Positions 1 to 5,016 of a stretch of DNA of 25,945 bases are shown here, in pieces; positions within the stretch are counted from its first letter, which is position 1, and the number at the start of each line of letters is the position of its first letter. The notes below the pieces were generated by a model. It saw only the letters and a list, made by a program, of their open reading frames with translations. It searched no databases and had not been told where the DNA came from. Both the position numbers and the translations under genes were made by a program. The stretch lies in contig CALEPX010000054.1 in assembly GCA_937911045.1 (NCBI GenBank), positions 1 through 25,945 on the forward strand. The letters are read 5' to 3'. The DNA is from an uncultured Fretibacterium sp. GTDB lineage: Bacteria; Synergistota; Synergistia; Synergistales; Aminobacteriaceae.

Positions 1-278
1 TCGAGTAATTCGCGCTGATTTTCCCGATGTTCGATATTTTGTTGTTCGCGTAATTCTTTCTGTTGCTGAATTTTCCGTAATTCAGATGACTTTTTCATCA
101 TGTCGTTATGTGCGTCCCAAGTTTTCATGACGGAATTGTCTACGCTTTTCTGAGCAGCCTGTGATAATTCCAGAGCGTCCTGAATATTTTCCGGAACTTT
201 GCGATTCTTGAGCTTGGAATCTTTGGGTAATTCGTCCCAGATGCTTGTGAATTTATACTTGTTCGGATCAATTCGCAT
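1..278 (-). CDS. Hypothetical Q/E/K-rich protein, 3' end outside window
   Basis: An open frame starts at ATG 278-276 on the minus strand and runs off the left edge without a stop (92 codons visible). A strong Shine-Dalgarno AGGAGGG lies 7 bases upstream of the ATG, which makes the start convincing. The product begins MRIDPNKYKF, has no signal peptide or membrane segment, and from about residue 36 becomes rich in Gln, Glu, Lys, Arg and Ala with no Pro or Gly, so it is probably helical or coiled-coil (for example QQQKELREQQ near residues 71-80). I do not recognise a family. The gene is preceded by a hairpin terminator at 352-378 and by a three-copy tandem repeat at 292-325, so it probably has its own promoter, although I see no clear -35/-10 pair. 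Confidence 0.75.
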   Translation of the reverse strand, partial: MRIDPNKYKFTSIWDELPKDSKLKNRKVPENIQDALELSQAAQKSVDNSVMKTWDAHNDMMKKSSELRKIQQQKELREQQNIEHRENQRELL

Positions 279-291
279 GTTAAAACCCTCC

Positions 292-325
292 TGAGATAAT
301 AATTGAGATAATAATGAGACAATAT
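292..325. repeat. Three tandem copies of TGAGATAATAA-like 11-12-mer
   Basis: TGAGATAATAAT (292-303), TGAGATAATAA (304-314) and TGAGACAATAT (315-325) stand head to tail directly upstream of the Shine-Dalgarno of the partial minus-strand gene. The related string TGATATTCTCA, read on the other strand as TGAGAATATCA, occurs at about 330-340 and again at about 381-391. The array sits where a promoter or operator would be. It could be a regulator binding array or simple slippage-prone sequence. Confidence 0.6.
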
Positions 326-351
326 TTGATGATATTCTCATTTTCGGCATG

Positions 352-378
352 AAAAAAGCCCCCGTTAAATCTGGGAGC
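352..378 (-). terminator. Rho-independent terminator
   Basis: On the minus strand GCTCCC (378-373) pairs with GGGGGC (363-358), including one G-U pair, over a 9-base loop and is followed by six T (357-352). It would stop any transcript coming from rpsT or from the stretch 379-477 before it reaches the edge gene. The gap between the partial gene and rpsT (279-570) otherwise holds the tandem repeat, the second hairpin at 474-506 and a possible plus-strand promoter. No open frame of note is visible there. Confidence 0.6.
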
Positions 379-473
379 GTTGATATTCTCAGTGTTTCCT
401 GAATAATCTTGCTGCGAATAACAGACTTAGCCGGAAATTACGTAGAAATTCGTCCTGAAATTTCGCGCAACAG

Positions 474-506
474 AAAACTTCCCTGAAATTAACATTAACA
501 GGGAAG
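474..506 (-). terminator. Hairpin terminator after rpsT
   Basis: CTTCCCTG (478-485) and CAGGGAAG (499-506) form a perfect 8-bp stem over a 13-base AT-rich loop. On the minus strand the stem is followed by TTTT (477-474). It lies 65 bases beyond the rpsT stop codon. The T-run is short, so termination may be partial, with the second hairpin at 352-378 as backup. Confidence 0.5.
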
Positions 507-521
507 CTTCCGGGTTTTGGG

Positions 522-550
522 TTGACAATGTTGCAAGTATCTGTTATGTC
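522..550 (+). promoter_or_regulatory. Possible plus-strand promoter antisense to rpsT
   Basis: A perfect TTGACA (522-527) is followed after 17 bases by TATGTC (545-550) with an upstream TG (542-543) as in extended -10 elements. A transcript would run rightwards into rpsT in antisense. There is no plus-strand gene immediately downstream. The -10 is poor, so this may be chance. Confidence 0.25.
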
Positions 551-570
551 CGTGTTATAGTGATGTTTTC

Positions 571-837
571 TCAGACGCTCAACGCCTTCATGCGCCGTGA
601 CATTAACTCTTTGCGTCTTGAAGCTGTGTTCTTGTGCATAACGCCCTTGACGACTGCCTTGTCTATCACGCTCTGTGCGATGTTGAAATTCTTGTGAGCT
701 GCTTCTGTGTCTTTAGCTTCGACGGAATCAAGCAATCTCTTCACAGCCGTCTTGCATCTGGAAGTCCAATAGCGATTATAAAGTCTGTTACGTTCTGCTA
801 TTTTTACGCGTCTTTCCGCGGATTTCTTGTTGGGCAT
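571..837 (-). CDS. rpsT: 30S ribosomal protein S20
   Basis: This 88-residue, very basic protein begins MPNKKSAERRVKIAERNR and ends in a Lys/Arg-rich stretch, the usual form and length of bacterial S20. S20 binds 16S rRNA early in assembly of the small subunit body; it folds as a three-helix bundle, and this protein is accordingly helical, with the conserved central block around AAHKNFNIAQSVIDKAV. The ATG at 837 has an AGGAGAG Shine-Dalgarno about 12 bases upstream. tRNA-Leu lies 72 bases upstream on the same strand and may share its promoter (1021-1049). A terminator-like hairpin follows at 474-506. Confidence 0.97.
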   Translation of the reverse strand: MPNKKSAERRVKIAERNRLYNRYWTSRCKTAVKRLLDSVEAKDTEAAHKNFNIAQSVIDKAVVKGVMHKNTASRRKELMSRRMKALSV

Positions 838-909
838 TTAATACGATTCTCTCCTGATTCTAAGATTTTCTAAAAATTCTGGTTTATCTGCAAAATTATT
901 TCTCGAAAT

Positions 910-995
910 TGGTGCCGAGGGGGAGACTTGAACTCCCACAGGGTTGCCCCCGGTGGATTTTGAGTCCACTGCGTCTGCCATTCCGCCACCCCGGC
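910..995 (-). tRNA. tRNA-Leu (anticodon CAA)
   Basis: The 86-base sequence folds as a class II tRNA with a long variable arm. The acceptor stem is GCCGGGG/CCTCGGC with one G-U pair, discriminator A, and an encoded CCA end (912-910). The anticodon stem GTGGA/TCCAC holds loop CTCAAAA, giving anticodon CAA for UUG leucine codons. The T arm GGGAGTTCAAGTCTCCC is canonical. A promoter with perfect TTGACA lies just upstream at 1021-1049. Confidence 0.97.
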
Positions 996-1020
996 ATCGC
1001 ATACAAATTCAACACGCATA

Positions 1021-1049
1021 AAAATACACTCTGATTCGAATTTTGTCAA
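1021..1049 (-). promoter_or_regulatory. Promoter of tRNA-Leu (and perhaps rpsT)
   Basis: On the minus strand TTGACA (1049-1044) is separated by 17 bases from TATTTT (1026-1021). Transcription would start near 1014, about 20 bases before the mature tRNA 5' end at 995. Spacing and the perfect -35 make this a good sigma-70-type promoter. Confidence 0.65.
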
Positions 1050-1073
1050 ATGTTATTTACGCACAAAACGAGT

Positions 1074-1079
1074 TATAAT
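1074..1079 (+). promoter_or_regulatory. -10 element of the DJ-1 family gene
   Basis: A perfect TATAAT lies 37 bases upstream of the ATG at 1117. No good -35 is seen at the usual distance (TGTTAT at 1051-1056). It is divergent from the tRNA-Leu promoter and about 25 bases away from it. Confidence 0.45.
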
Positions 1080-1116
1080 TAGCAAAAATTTATTATTAAG
1101 CGAGGTTTTTTGCATC

Positions 1117-1668
1117 ATGAAAACAGCAGCAATTTTTTTAATCGACGGCTTTGAAGAAACTGAAGCTCTCACGACGGTTGATATTTTGCGACGTGGCGGT
1201 GTTGTCGTGAAAATGATTTCTCTAACCGGACGCAGCGAAGTCATCAGCAAGAACAAGATTCGCGTTTTATCCGAGGAATTATTCGAGAACGCTAAACACG
1301 AAAATTTCGACATGATAATTATCCCGGGCGGCACGATTGAGATTGCGAATCATTTAGGATTGCGCGAGTTAATCAAGAAATATGCTTCCGAGAAAAAATT
1401 AATCGCTGCAATTTGTGCGGCTCCGGCAGCGTTGGGTAAAGCTGGAATTTTGCACGGTGTGACGGCTGTGTGTTATCCCGGACTAGAATCGCATCTTGAG
1501 GGCGCAGTTATTGGCAAGCACAACGTCGAAACTGACGGAAATATCACGACTGCGAAAGGACCTGCTGTGACACCGTTCTTTGCGCTGAAATTGCTCGAAA
1601 TCCTCGAAGGCAAAGCTATGTCCGATGAAGTTGCCGAGGGATTCCTGATTCCGTTAATCGCGCGTTAA
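1117..1668 (+). CDS. DJ-1/PfpI family protein (YajL/ThiJ type)
   Basis: The 183-residue product is a single DJ-1/PfpI domain of standard length. It shows the N-terminal strand AIFLIDGFEETEAL with the conserved Glu (E16), the middle IIIPGG loop (68-72), and the nucleophile elbow AAICAAPAAL with cysteine C100, followed by the conserved C-terminal TAKGPAVTPFFALKLLE. Family members are described as chaperones, glyoxalase or deglycase-like enzymes, or oxidative-stress proteins; which applies here cannot be read from sequence. It is cytoplasmic, with no signal peptide. GAGG lies 11 bases before the ATG and TATAAT is at 1074-1079. It appears to be a single-gene unit; an IS605-like miniature element begins within about 30 bases of its stop. 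Confidence 0.92.
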   Translation: MKTAAIFLIDGFEETEALTTVDILRRGGVVVKMISLTGRSEVISKNKIRVLSEELFENAKHENFDMIIIPGGTIEIANHLGLRELIKKYASEKKLIAAICAAPAALGKAGILHGVTAVCYPGLESHLEGAVIGKHNVETDGNITTAKGPAVTPFFALKLLEILEGKAMSDEVAEGFLIPLIAR

Positions 1669-1735
1669 AAAAACTTTTGACCGAAAAATTTCGGCACAAG
1701 CTCCTGACTTTAGGCATGGAAATAAGCCGCTAGTA

Positions 1736-1744
1736 TGTTATAAT
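1736..1744 (+). promoter_or_regulatory. Extended -10 promoter inside the miniature element
   Basis: TGT followed by a perfect TATAAT (1739-1744) gives an extended -10. The -35 region is poor (ATGGAA, 1716-1721). Transcription would start near 1751, at the first base of the ATG and of the 8-bp hairpin, and would read through the right-end hairpin towards tRNA-Arg. Confidence 0.45.
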
Positions 1745-1750
1745 ACACAC

Positions 1751-1843
1751 ATGGTTGAGGCATCAACCATTGGAGGAGAGCTAGTAAGACCTGAGCAATC
1801 AGGCAGGCTTGATGACACCAGAATCCCCAGACTTCAGTCGTGA
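1751..1843 (+). pseudogene. tnpB-like C-terminal fragment (30 codons)
   Basis: From ATG 1751 the frame reads MVEAST...LVRPEQSG...RIPRLQS and stops with TGA inside the right-end hairpin (1841-1843). VEAS-type strings followed by a polar tail ending near PRLQ are typical of the far C-terminus of IS605-family TnpB proteins, and overlap of the stop codon with the right-end hairpin is the normal arrangement. The catalytic RuvC-like and zinc-finger parts are missing, so no nuclease is encoded. The identification rests on my memory of the family and on the hairpin context. The first 20 bases also form a perfect hairpin (ATGGTTGA/TCAACCAT). Confidence 0.5.
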
Positions 1844-1877
1844 GTCGTGGGGAGTATGTCGAAAATCGCGATTGAAT

Positions 1878-1886
1878 TGCTATATT
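1878..1886 (+). promoter_or_regulatory. Candidate promoter of tRNA-Arg
   Basis: TGC followed by TATATT (1881-1886) is an extended -10 placed 13 bases before the tRNA 5' end. The -35 position (GTCGAA, 1858-1863) is weak. A perfect 10-base palindrome AATCGCGATT lies between them at 1864-1873. Confidence 0.4.
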
Positions 1887-1899
1887 TTTCGTTTGAAGC

Positions 1900-1975
1900 G
1901 GGCTTGTAGCTCAGCGGATAGAGCGACAGCCTCCTAAGCTGTAGGTCGGGCGTTCGAGTCGCCCCAAGCTCGCCA
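1900..1975 (+). tRNA. tRNA-Arg (anticodon CCT)
   Basis: A 76-base cloverleaf with acceptor stem GGGCTTG/CAAGCTC (one G-U pair), discriminator G and encoded CCA. The D arm contains AGCTCAGCGGATAGAGC. The anticodon stem ACAGC/GCTGT encloses loop CTCCTAA, giving anticodon CCT for AGG arginine codons. The T arm GGGCGTTCGAGTCGCCC is canonical. Confidence 0.97.
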
Positions 1976-2031
1976 AAATGCTAAATTATTAGAACAAAAT
2001 CAGTTTTTCTTCTCATGAAAGCCGAACACGA

Positions 2032-2073
2032 AAATGCCCCGTGCTGCGATCATAATCACAACGCGAGGCATTT
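2032..2073 (-). terminator. Terminator of the fliS-flgN-M48 unit
   Basis: On the minus strand AAATGCCTCG (2073-2064) pairs over ten positions with CGGGGCATTT (2041-2032), including one G-U pair that becomes a C-A mismatch on the plus strand. A short T-run follows. It lies 34 bases beyond the stop codon of the M48 peptidase. The loop is long (22 bases). Confidence 0.55.
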
Positions 2074-2106
2074 GTCGTATATGCAAATTTTCGTCTACTC
2101 TGGAAT

Positions 2107-3231
2107 CTACTGGAAAAATTTCGCTGTCGGGTGTTTGGCGCGTGCTGAGTCCAGAACTTTCAGCAGATTTTTTCGAATATCATCCGGTGGCGTTATCCCC
2201 TGCAAATTCCCTGCCGTGAAATCATTCTTGATGTACAAAGCTCCGTTAATCAAGTGCAATTCATACGGCGCAAGTTCAAGCTGCAAACTCTTGTCGAGAT
2301 TATCGCGCAATCGCGTCAGAGCCGCCCTTATATCCGGATTCTTGTTCCCCGACGCAATCGTTACGCCGTCAACTTTCAACTCGCACAAATTCTCCGTCTC
2401 GTTAATTGATGTCCGCAATAATCCGAGCGCATATTTGCGTTCAACCGGAATTTTCATAGCGTTTAATTTCTGCAAGGCGCGTCGTAAACGTTCAGGTGTT
2501 TCGGGGTGATTCATGTAAATCCCGTATTGTATGATTGGTCGCTTGAAATCCTCACTCATGAATTTCTCGAACAAAGTTATCATCGCAACCGGCGAATATC
2601 CCGACGCAATCAGGACATCAAGTCCCAGCGCATCGGCTTCGGATTCAAATTCCATCGTGTAACCGCTCGTTATAGCAACCTGTGCGACCTGTGCCAGAAT
2701 TATCGGAACTGCTGCACCACCGCTCAAAATCATCGTTGCGAGTGTTGCCATTGTGACTTTGTTGCTCTTGGCTGCCATGCGTAAATTATGCTTGCGATCT
2801 GCGTGGATCATTTCGTGAGCCATTACGGCAGCGATTTCGGAATCGGTCTTGAGCATGTCGATTATGCCCGTCGTGAAGAAAATATAGCCGCCAGGGAAAC
2901 AGAATGCGTTGATTGCGTCGGTCTTGACGAGTTTAACTTCCCACGGAATGCGCCGCTGCATATGAGGTTCGAGCTTGTTCAGGATCATTTCCAAACGCGA
3001 CACGATTGCCGGATCGATTAATATTGGCCAGTCCTTCTCAATCTGGGAGATTGCTTTTTTGCCTATCTCGATTTCTTTTGACAAATCCGGGTCTTGACTT
3101 GAAACCTGAATATCTTGGCTGACCTGAGTTTTGGCTTGAGATTTAGCTTTATTGCGTTTTGAAGCAGCAAATGCTTCCGGCGTGAAAATCAACGTGAAAA
3201 TCATAATTGCTGCCAGTAATTTTCGAATCAT
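2107..3231 (-). CDS. Periplasmic M48 family zinc metallopeptidase (BepA/YfgC-like)
   Basis: About 374 residues. An N-terminal signal peptide (hydrophobic stretch LLAAIMIFTLIFTP ending AFAA) sends it to the periplasm. The zinc motif HEMIH is at about 139-143, and the third ligand lies in FESEADALGLD about 55 residues later. The following MNHPETPERLRR is the typical M48 helix seen in BepA/YfgC and LoiP, which act in outer-membrane protein quality control. The C-terminal region after about residue 260 is not one I recognise. I prefer ATG 3231, which overlaps the flgN stop as TGATG; a TTG at 3234 is possible. GGGGG lies about 12 bases upstream. Its place as third gene of a flagellar unit is unusual. 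A terminator follows at 2032-2073. Confidence 0.9.
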   Translation of the reverse strand: MIRKLLAAIMIFTLIFTPEAFAASKRNKAKSQAKTQVSQDIQVSSQDPDLSKEIEIGKKAISQIEKDWPILIDPAIVSRLEMILNKLEPHMQRRIPWEVKLVKTDAINAFCFPGGYIFFTTGIIDMLKTDSEIAAVMAHEMIHADRKHNLRMAAKSNKVTMATLATMILSGGAAVPIILAQVAQVAITSGYTMEFESEADALGLDVLIASGYSPVAMITLFEKFMSEDFKRPIIQYGIYMNHPETPERLRRALQKLNAMKIPVERKYALGLLRTSINETENLCELKVDGVTIASGNKNPDIRAALTRLRDNLDKSLQLELAPYELHLINGALYIKNDFTAGNLQGITPPDDIRKNLLKVLDSARAKHPTAKFFQ

Positions 3232-3701
3232 CAAATCAACGATCCCCCCATTCTTGCGTAACTTGCTGCTGCGTTTTTACCCTGAACACGCCTTGCAACT
3301 TGTGAGCGCAAAGTAGACGTATGTTTTTCGAGTTCGGATATTGCTTCGTTCTCCGCATTGACTATACTTTCTGCGAGTTCGTGTGTCTGGTCAACAAGCG
3401 ATTTTAATTCCAAATCGTCCGGAAACAAGTTCAGAATCTGACCGCCGAAATTCGGAGCTTTAACGTCAAGACCGGAATCATTCATCAAGTCCTGCCACGA
3501 ATCCGCGAGTAATTGCAGCTGAGAGACAACATCAGATTTTTTATTCATGATGCGAATCAACTCGTCCATGTCGCCGTCAATCACGATAGCTTCGAGTTCA
3601 CGTGAGATCAACGCGCGCAAATTTCTGCACAGCTGCAACTCCCGAGAGATCAGATTTTTCGCTTCAATCGGGAGTTTGCGTAAAAAATTGCTGTCCTGCA
3701 T
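3231..3701 (-). CDS. flgN: FlgN-like flagellar export chaperone
   Basis: This 156-residue, all-helical protein shows the loose FlgN pattern: a long N-terminal helix with EL..CRNLRALISRELEAI, then DMDELIRIMNKKSDVVSQLQLL, where the family typically has a stretch of the form 'l..lL..K..l...l', and a final helical C-terminus ending YARMGGSLI. FlgN holds the hook-filament junction proteins FlgK and FlgL for export. Sequence conservation in this family is low, so the call leans on its position 10 bases after fliS. The start is ATG with only weak Shine-Dalgarno (GGCTGAT), suggesting translation coupled to fliS. Its stop overlaps the next start. Confidence 0.75.
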   Translation of the reverse strand: MQDSNFLRKLPIEAKNLISRELQLCRNLRALISRELEAIVIDGDMDELIRIMNKKSDVVSQLQLLADSWQDLMNDSGLDVKAPNFGGQILNLFPDDLELKSLVDQTHELAESIVNAENEAISELEKHTSTLRSQVARRVQGKNAAASYARMGGSLI

Positions 3702-3711
3702 AAATTACTAA

Positions 3712-4293
3712 TCAGCCTGCGAGTGTGAAACTTCCGGCTTTAACGTTCTTGACGCTATTAACCGGTACGGTTTTGAGAACGCGATTCTGAGTTTGGGCTG
3801 CTGGAGTTGCTTCGGGTTTCTGAACCTGAGACTCGCCCTTAAGTTCCGAAATTGCATTCTGGAAATCCTTGTCTTCCGGGTGAGCTGCCTGATATTCCTG
3901 CAACAATTTCACGAGAGCTTCTGACCACGTTGCCTTCAATTCTTCGAGCATTTCGCGAACGATAACAACATTCTCGGGTTCCTTCTTGATATTTGCATCG
4001 ACGAGTAACTGGTGCATGTACTCGTAAAGGCTCATCAAGTTCTTGCCCATTTCGCCGGCTTTGTCACGATTGAGCGTTACCATTAATTCGCGAATTACGT
4101 CCTGAGTGCGTAAAATCTCACGATTCGCGAGCGCAAAATCCGGTGTAGCTCCGTTCTTCGAGACCATTGCGTTTTCAGCAGCGTGACAAGCTTTGATCCC
4201 AATATCGTAGGTGATAAGTAGTAATTGTTCTTTCGTTGCCGTTGAGATTCGCGTCGCCTGATAAGTGTACTGTGCGTTGTTATTAAGTGCCAT
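3712..4293 (-). CDS. fliS: Flagellar export chaperone FliS with C-terminal extension
   Basis: The N-terminal 130 residues match FliS: AQYTYQATRISTATKEQLLLITYDIGIKACHAAE is the standard opening, followed by the helix around REILRTQDVIRELMVTLNRD and LMSLYEYMHQLLVDANIKK. FliS binds the flagellin C-terminus in the cytoplasm and prevents premature polymerisation. At 193 residues it is about 55-60 longer than usual FliS; the extra tail is polar (KPEATPAAQTQ) and ends in KNVKAGSFTLAG. AAGGGG lies 10 bases before the ATG. A sigma-28-like promoter is at 4358-4384. It heads fliS-flgN-M48. No flagellin gene is in the window. Confidence 0.93.
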   Translation of the reverse strand: MALNNNAQYTYQATRISTATKEQLLLITYDIGIKACHAAENAMVSKNGATPDFALANREILRTQDVIRELMVTLNRDKAGEMGKNLMSLYEYMHQLLVDANIKKEPENVVIVREMLEELKATWSEALVKLLQEYQAAHPEDKDFQNAISELKGESQVQKPEATPAAQTQNRVLKTVPVNSVKNVKAGSFTLAG

Positions 4294-4357
4294 GAATGTC
4301 CAACCCCTTCAAATCAAAAATATTTTTCTAAAATCCGAATTAATCTTCCTGCTTTAT

Positions 4358-4384
4358 TTGTCGGTCAGAAAACACGTGACTTTA
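4358..4384 (-). promoter_or_regulatory. Sigma-28 (FliA)-type promoter of fliS
   Basis: On the minus strand TAAA (4384-4381) is followed after 15 bases by ACCGACAA (4365-4358). The sigma-28 consensus is TAAA-N15-GCCGATAA, so the spacing is exact and the -10 agrees at 6 of 8 positions. The -35 box uses the TAA stop codon of the upstream coiled-coil gene. The fliS ATG is 65 bases further on. This would put the flagellar chaperones in the late-gene class. Confidence 0.6.
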
Positions 4385-4987
4385 TTTCCATAGCTGTATT
4401 GCTGCGATAAGTACCGTGATAATAATTCCGAACACTGCCACAATCGTTGCTACTGTAGCAGTCAAAATCGAAAATTTGCTCTCCATGGCATCAACACGCG
4501 CAGTCAACGCTTCAATTTTGCCCCCGAGAGTTGCTCCGAGCGTTTCCGTCATCTTCTCGTGTTTGGCGAGATTCTTTTCCATGACTTCACGAATAGTATT
4601 AATCTTCTCGTCAAAACTACTGTTAATAGTGTTAATCGTGTCGTCAAAACGCCTGTCCATGCTGTTGAGCCTCTCGTCGATTCGTGCTGCTATTGCTTCG
4701 TGTTTAGCGAGATTCTTGTCCATGCTCTCAGAAATAGTTATGATCTTCTCGTCAAAACTACTGTTAATAGTGTTAATCGTGTCGTTAAAACGCCTGTCCA
4801 TGCTGTTGAGCCTCTCGTCGATTCGTACTGCTATTGCTTCGTGTTTAGCAAGATTCTTGTCCATGACTTCACGAATAGTTTTGAGCTTTTCGTCGAGCAT
4901 TCTCTCCATCGAGGCAAATCTCAGATCATTCACGTGTTTCTCAAAATCGAATTCTTGCCTGGTTACATATTCGAAATCACCGTCCAT
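4382..4987 (-). CDS. Coiled-coil repeat protein with C-terminal membrane anchor
   Basis: The 201-residue product has no signal peptide. Residues about 42-88 and 89-135 are two near-identical 47-residue units (each with MDKNLAKHEAIA, RIDERLNSMDRRF, DTINTINSSFDEKI), and a third partial unit begins at 136 (MEKNLAKHE). The chain is charged and heptad-like, then ends in one strong transmembrane helix (about 174-198, TVATIVAVFGIIITVLIAA) and a short WK tail. It looks like a tail-anchored rod, similar in layout to DUF1640/CcdC-like or Bdr-like proteins, but I cannot assign a function. A perfect AAGGAGGTGA Shine-Dalgarno lies 5 bases before the ATG. It follows gyrB by 29 bases on the same strand. Confidence 0.85.
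   Translation of the reverse strand: MDGDFEYVTRQEFDFEKHVNDLRFASMERMLDEKLKTIREVMDKNLAKHEAIAVRIDERLNSMDRRFNDTINTINSSFDEKIITISESMDKNLAKHEAIAARIDERLNSMDRRFDDTINTINSSFDEKINTIREVMEKNLAKHEKMTETLGATLGGKIEALTARVDAMESKFSILTATVATIVAVFGIIITVLIAAIQLWK
4583..4864 (-). repeat. Two 141-bp direct repeats inside the coiled-coil gene
   Basis: Unit 1 spans 4864-4724 and unit 2 spans 4723-4583, with a third partial unit starting at 4582. The two units are nearly identical at DNA level over long stretches, including synonymous positions, which suggests recent duplication or ongoing homogenisation rather than old protein repeats. Confidence 0.85.
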
Positions 4988-5016
4988 TCAAATCACCTCC
5001 TTCTAAATATCATAAC

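Larger units (their letters stand above)
1695..1860 (+). mobile_element. IS200/IS605-type miniature element with tnpB 3' remnant
   Basis: The right side has the imperfect hairpin CCCCAGACT...AGTCGTGGGG (1825-1852, one bulged G) followed by AGTATGTC, the style of IS200/IS605 right ends (ACTTCAG core). The left side has a smaller bulged hairpin TCCTG...CATGGA (1702-1720) with the matching core GACTTTAG, the style of left ends. Between them lie an extended -10 (TGTTATAAT, 1736-1744), a perfect 8-bp hairpin (1751-1770) and a 30-codon frame resembling a TnpB C-terminal tail. No transposase is encoded, so it would be non-autonomous, probably an internal-deletion derivative. Exact ends are uncertain by several bases. 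Confidence 0.65.

Noticed and set aside
1681..1694. CCGAAAAATTTCGG as a terminator for the DJ-1 gene
   Set aside because: It is a palindrome with almost no loop and no T-run, so it would not make a stable terminator hairpin.
1864..1873. Palindrome AATCGCGATT between the element and tRNA-Arg as an operator
   Set aside because: A single 10-base palindrome with no second copy seen and no adjacent regulator; too little to support a call.
2015..2509. 164-codon plus-strand frame opposite the M48 gene
   Set aside because: It has no ribosome site, overlaps the terminator, and its composition is that of a reversed coding strand; the minus frame has a clear zinc peptidase.
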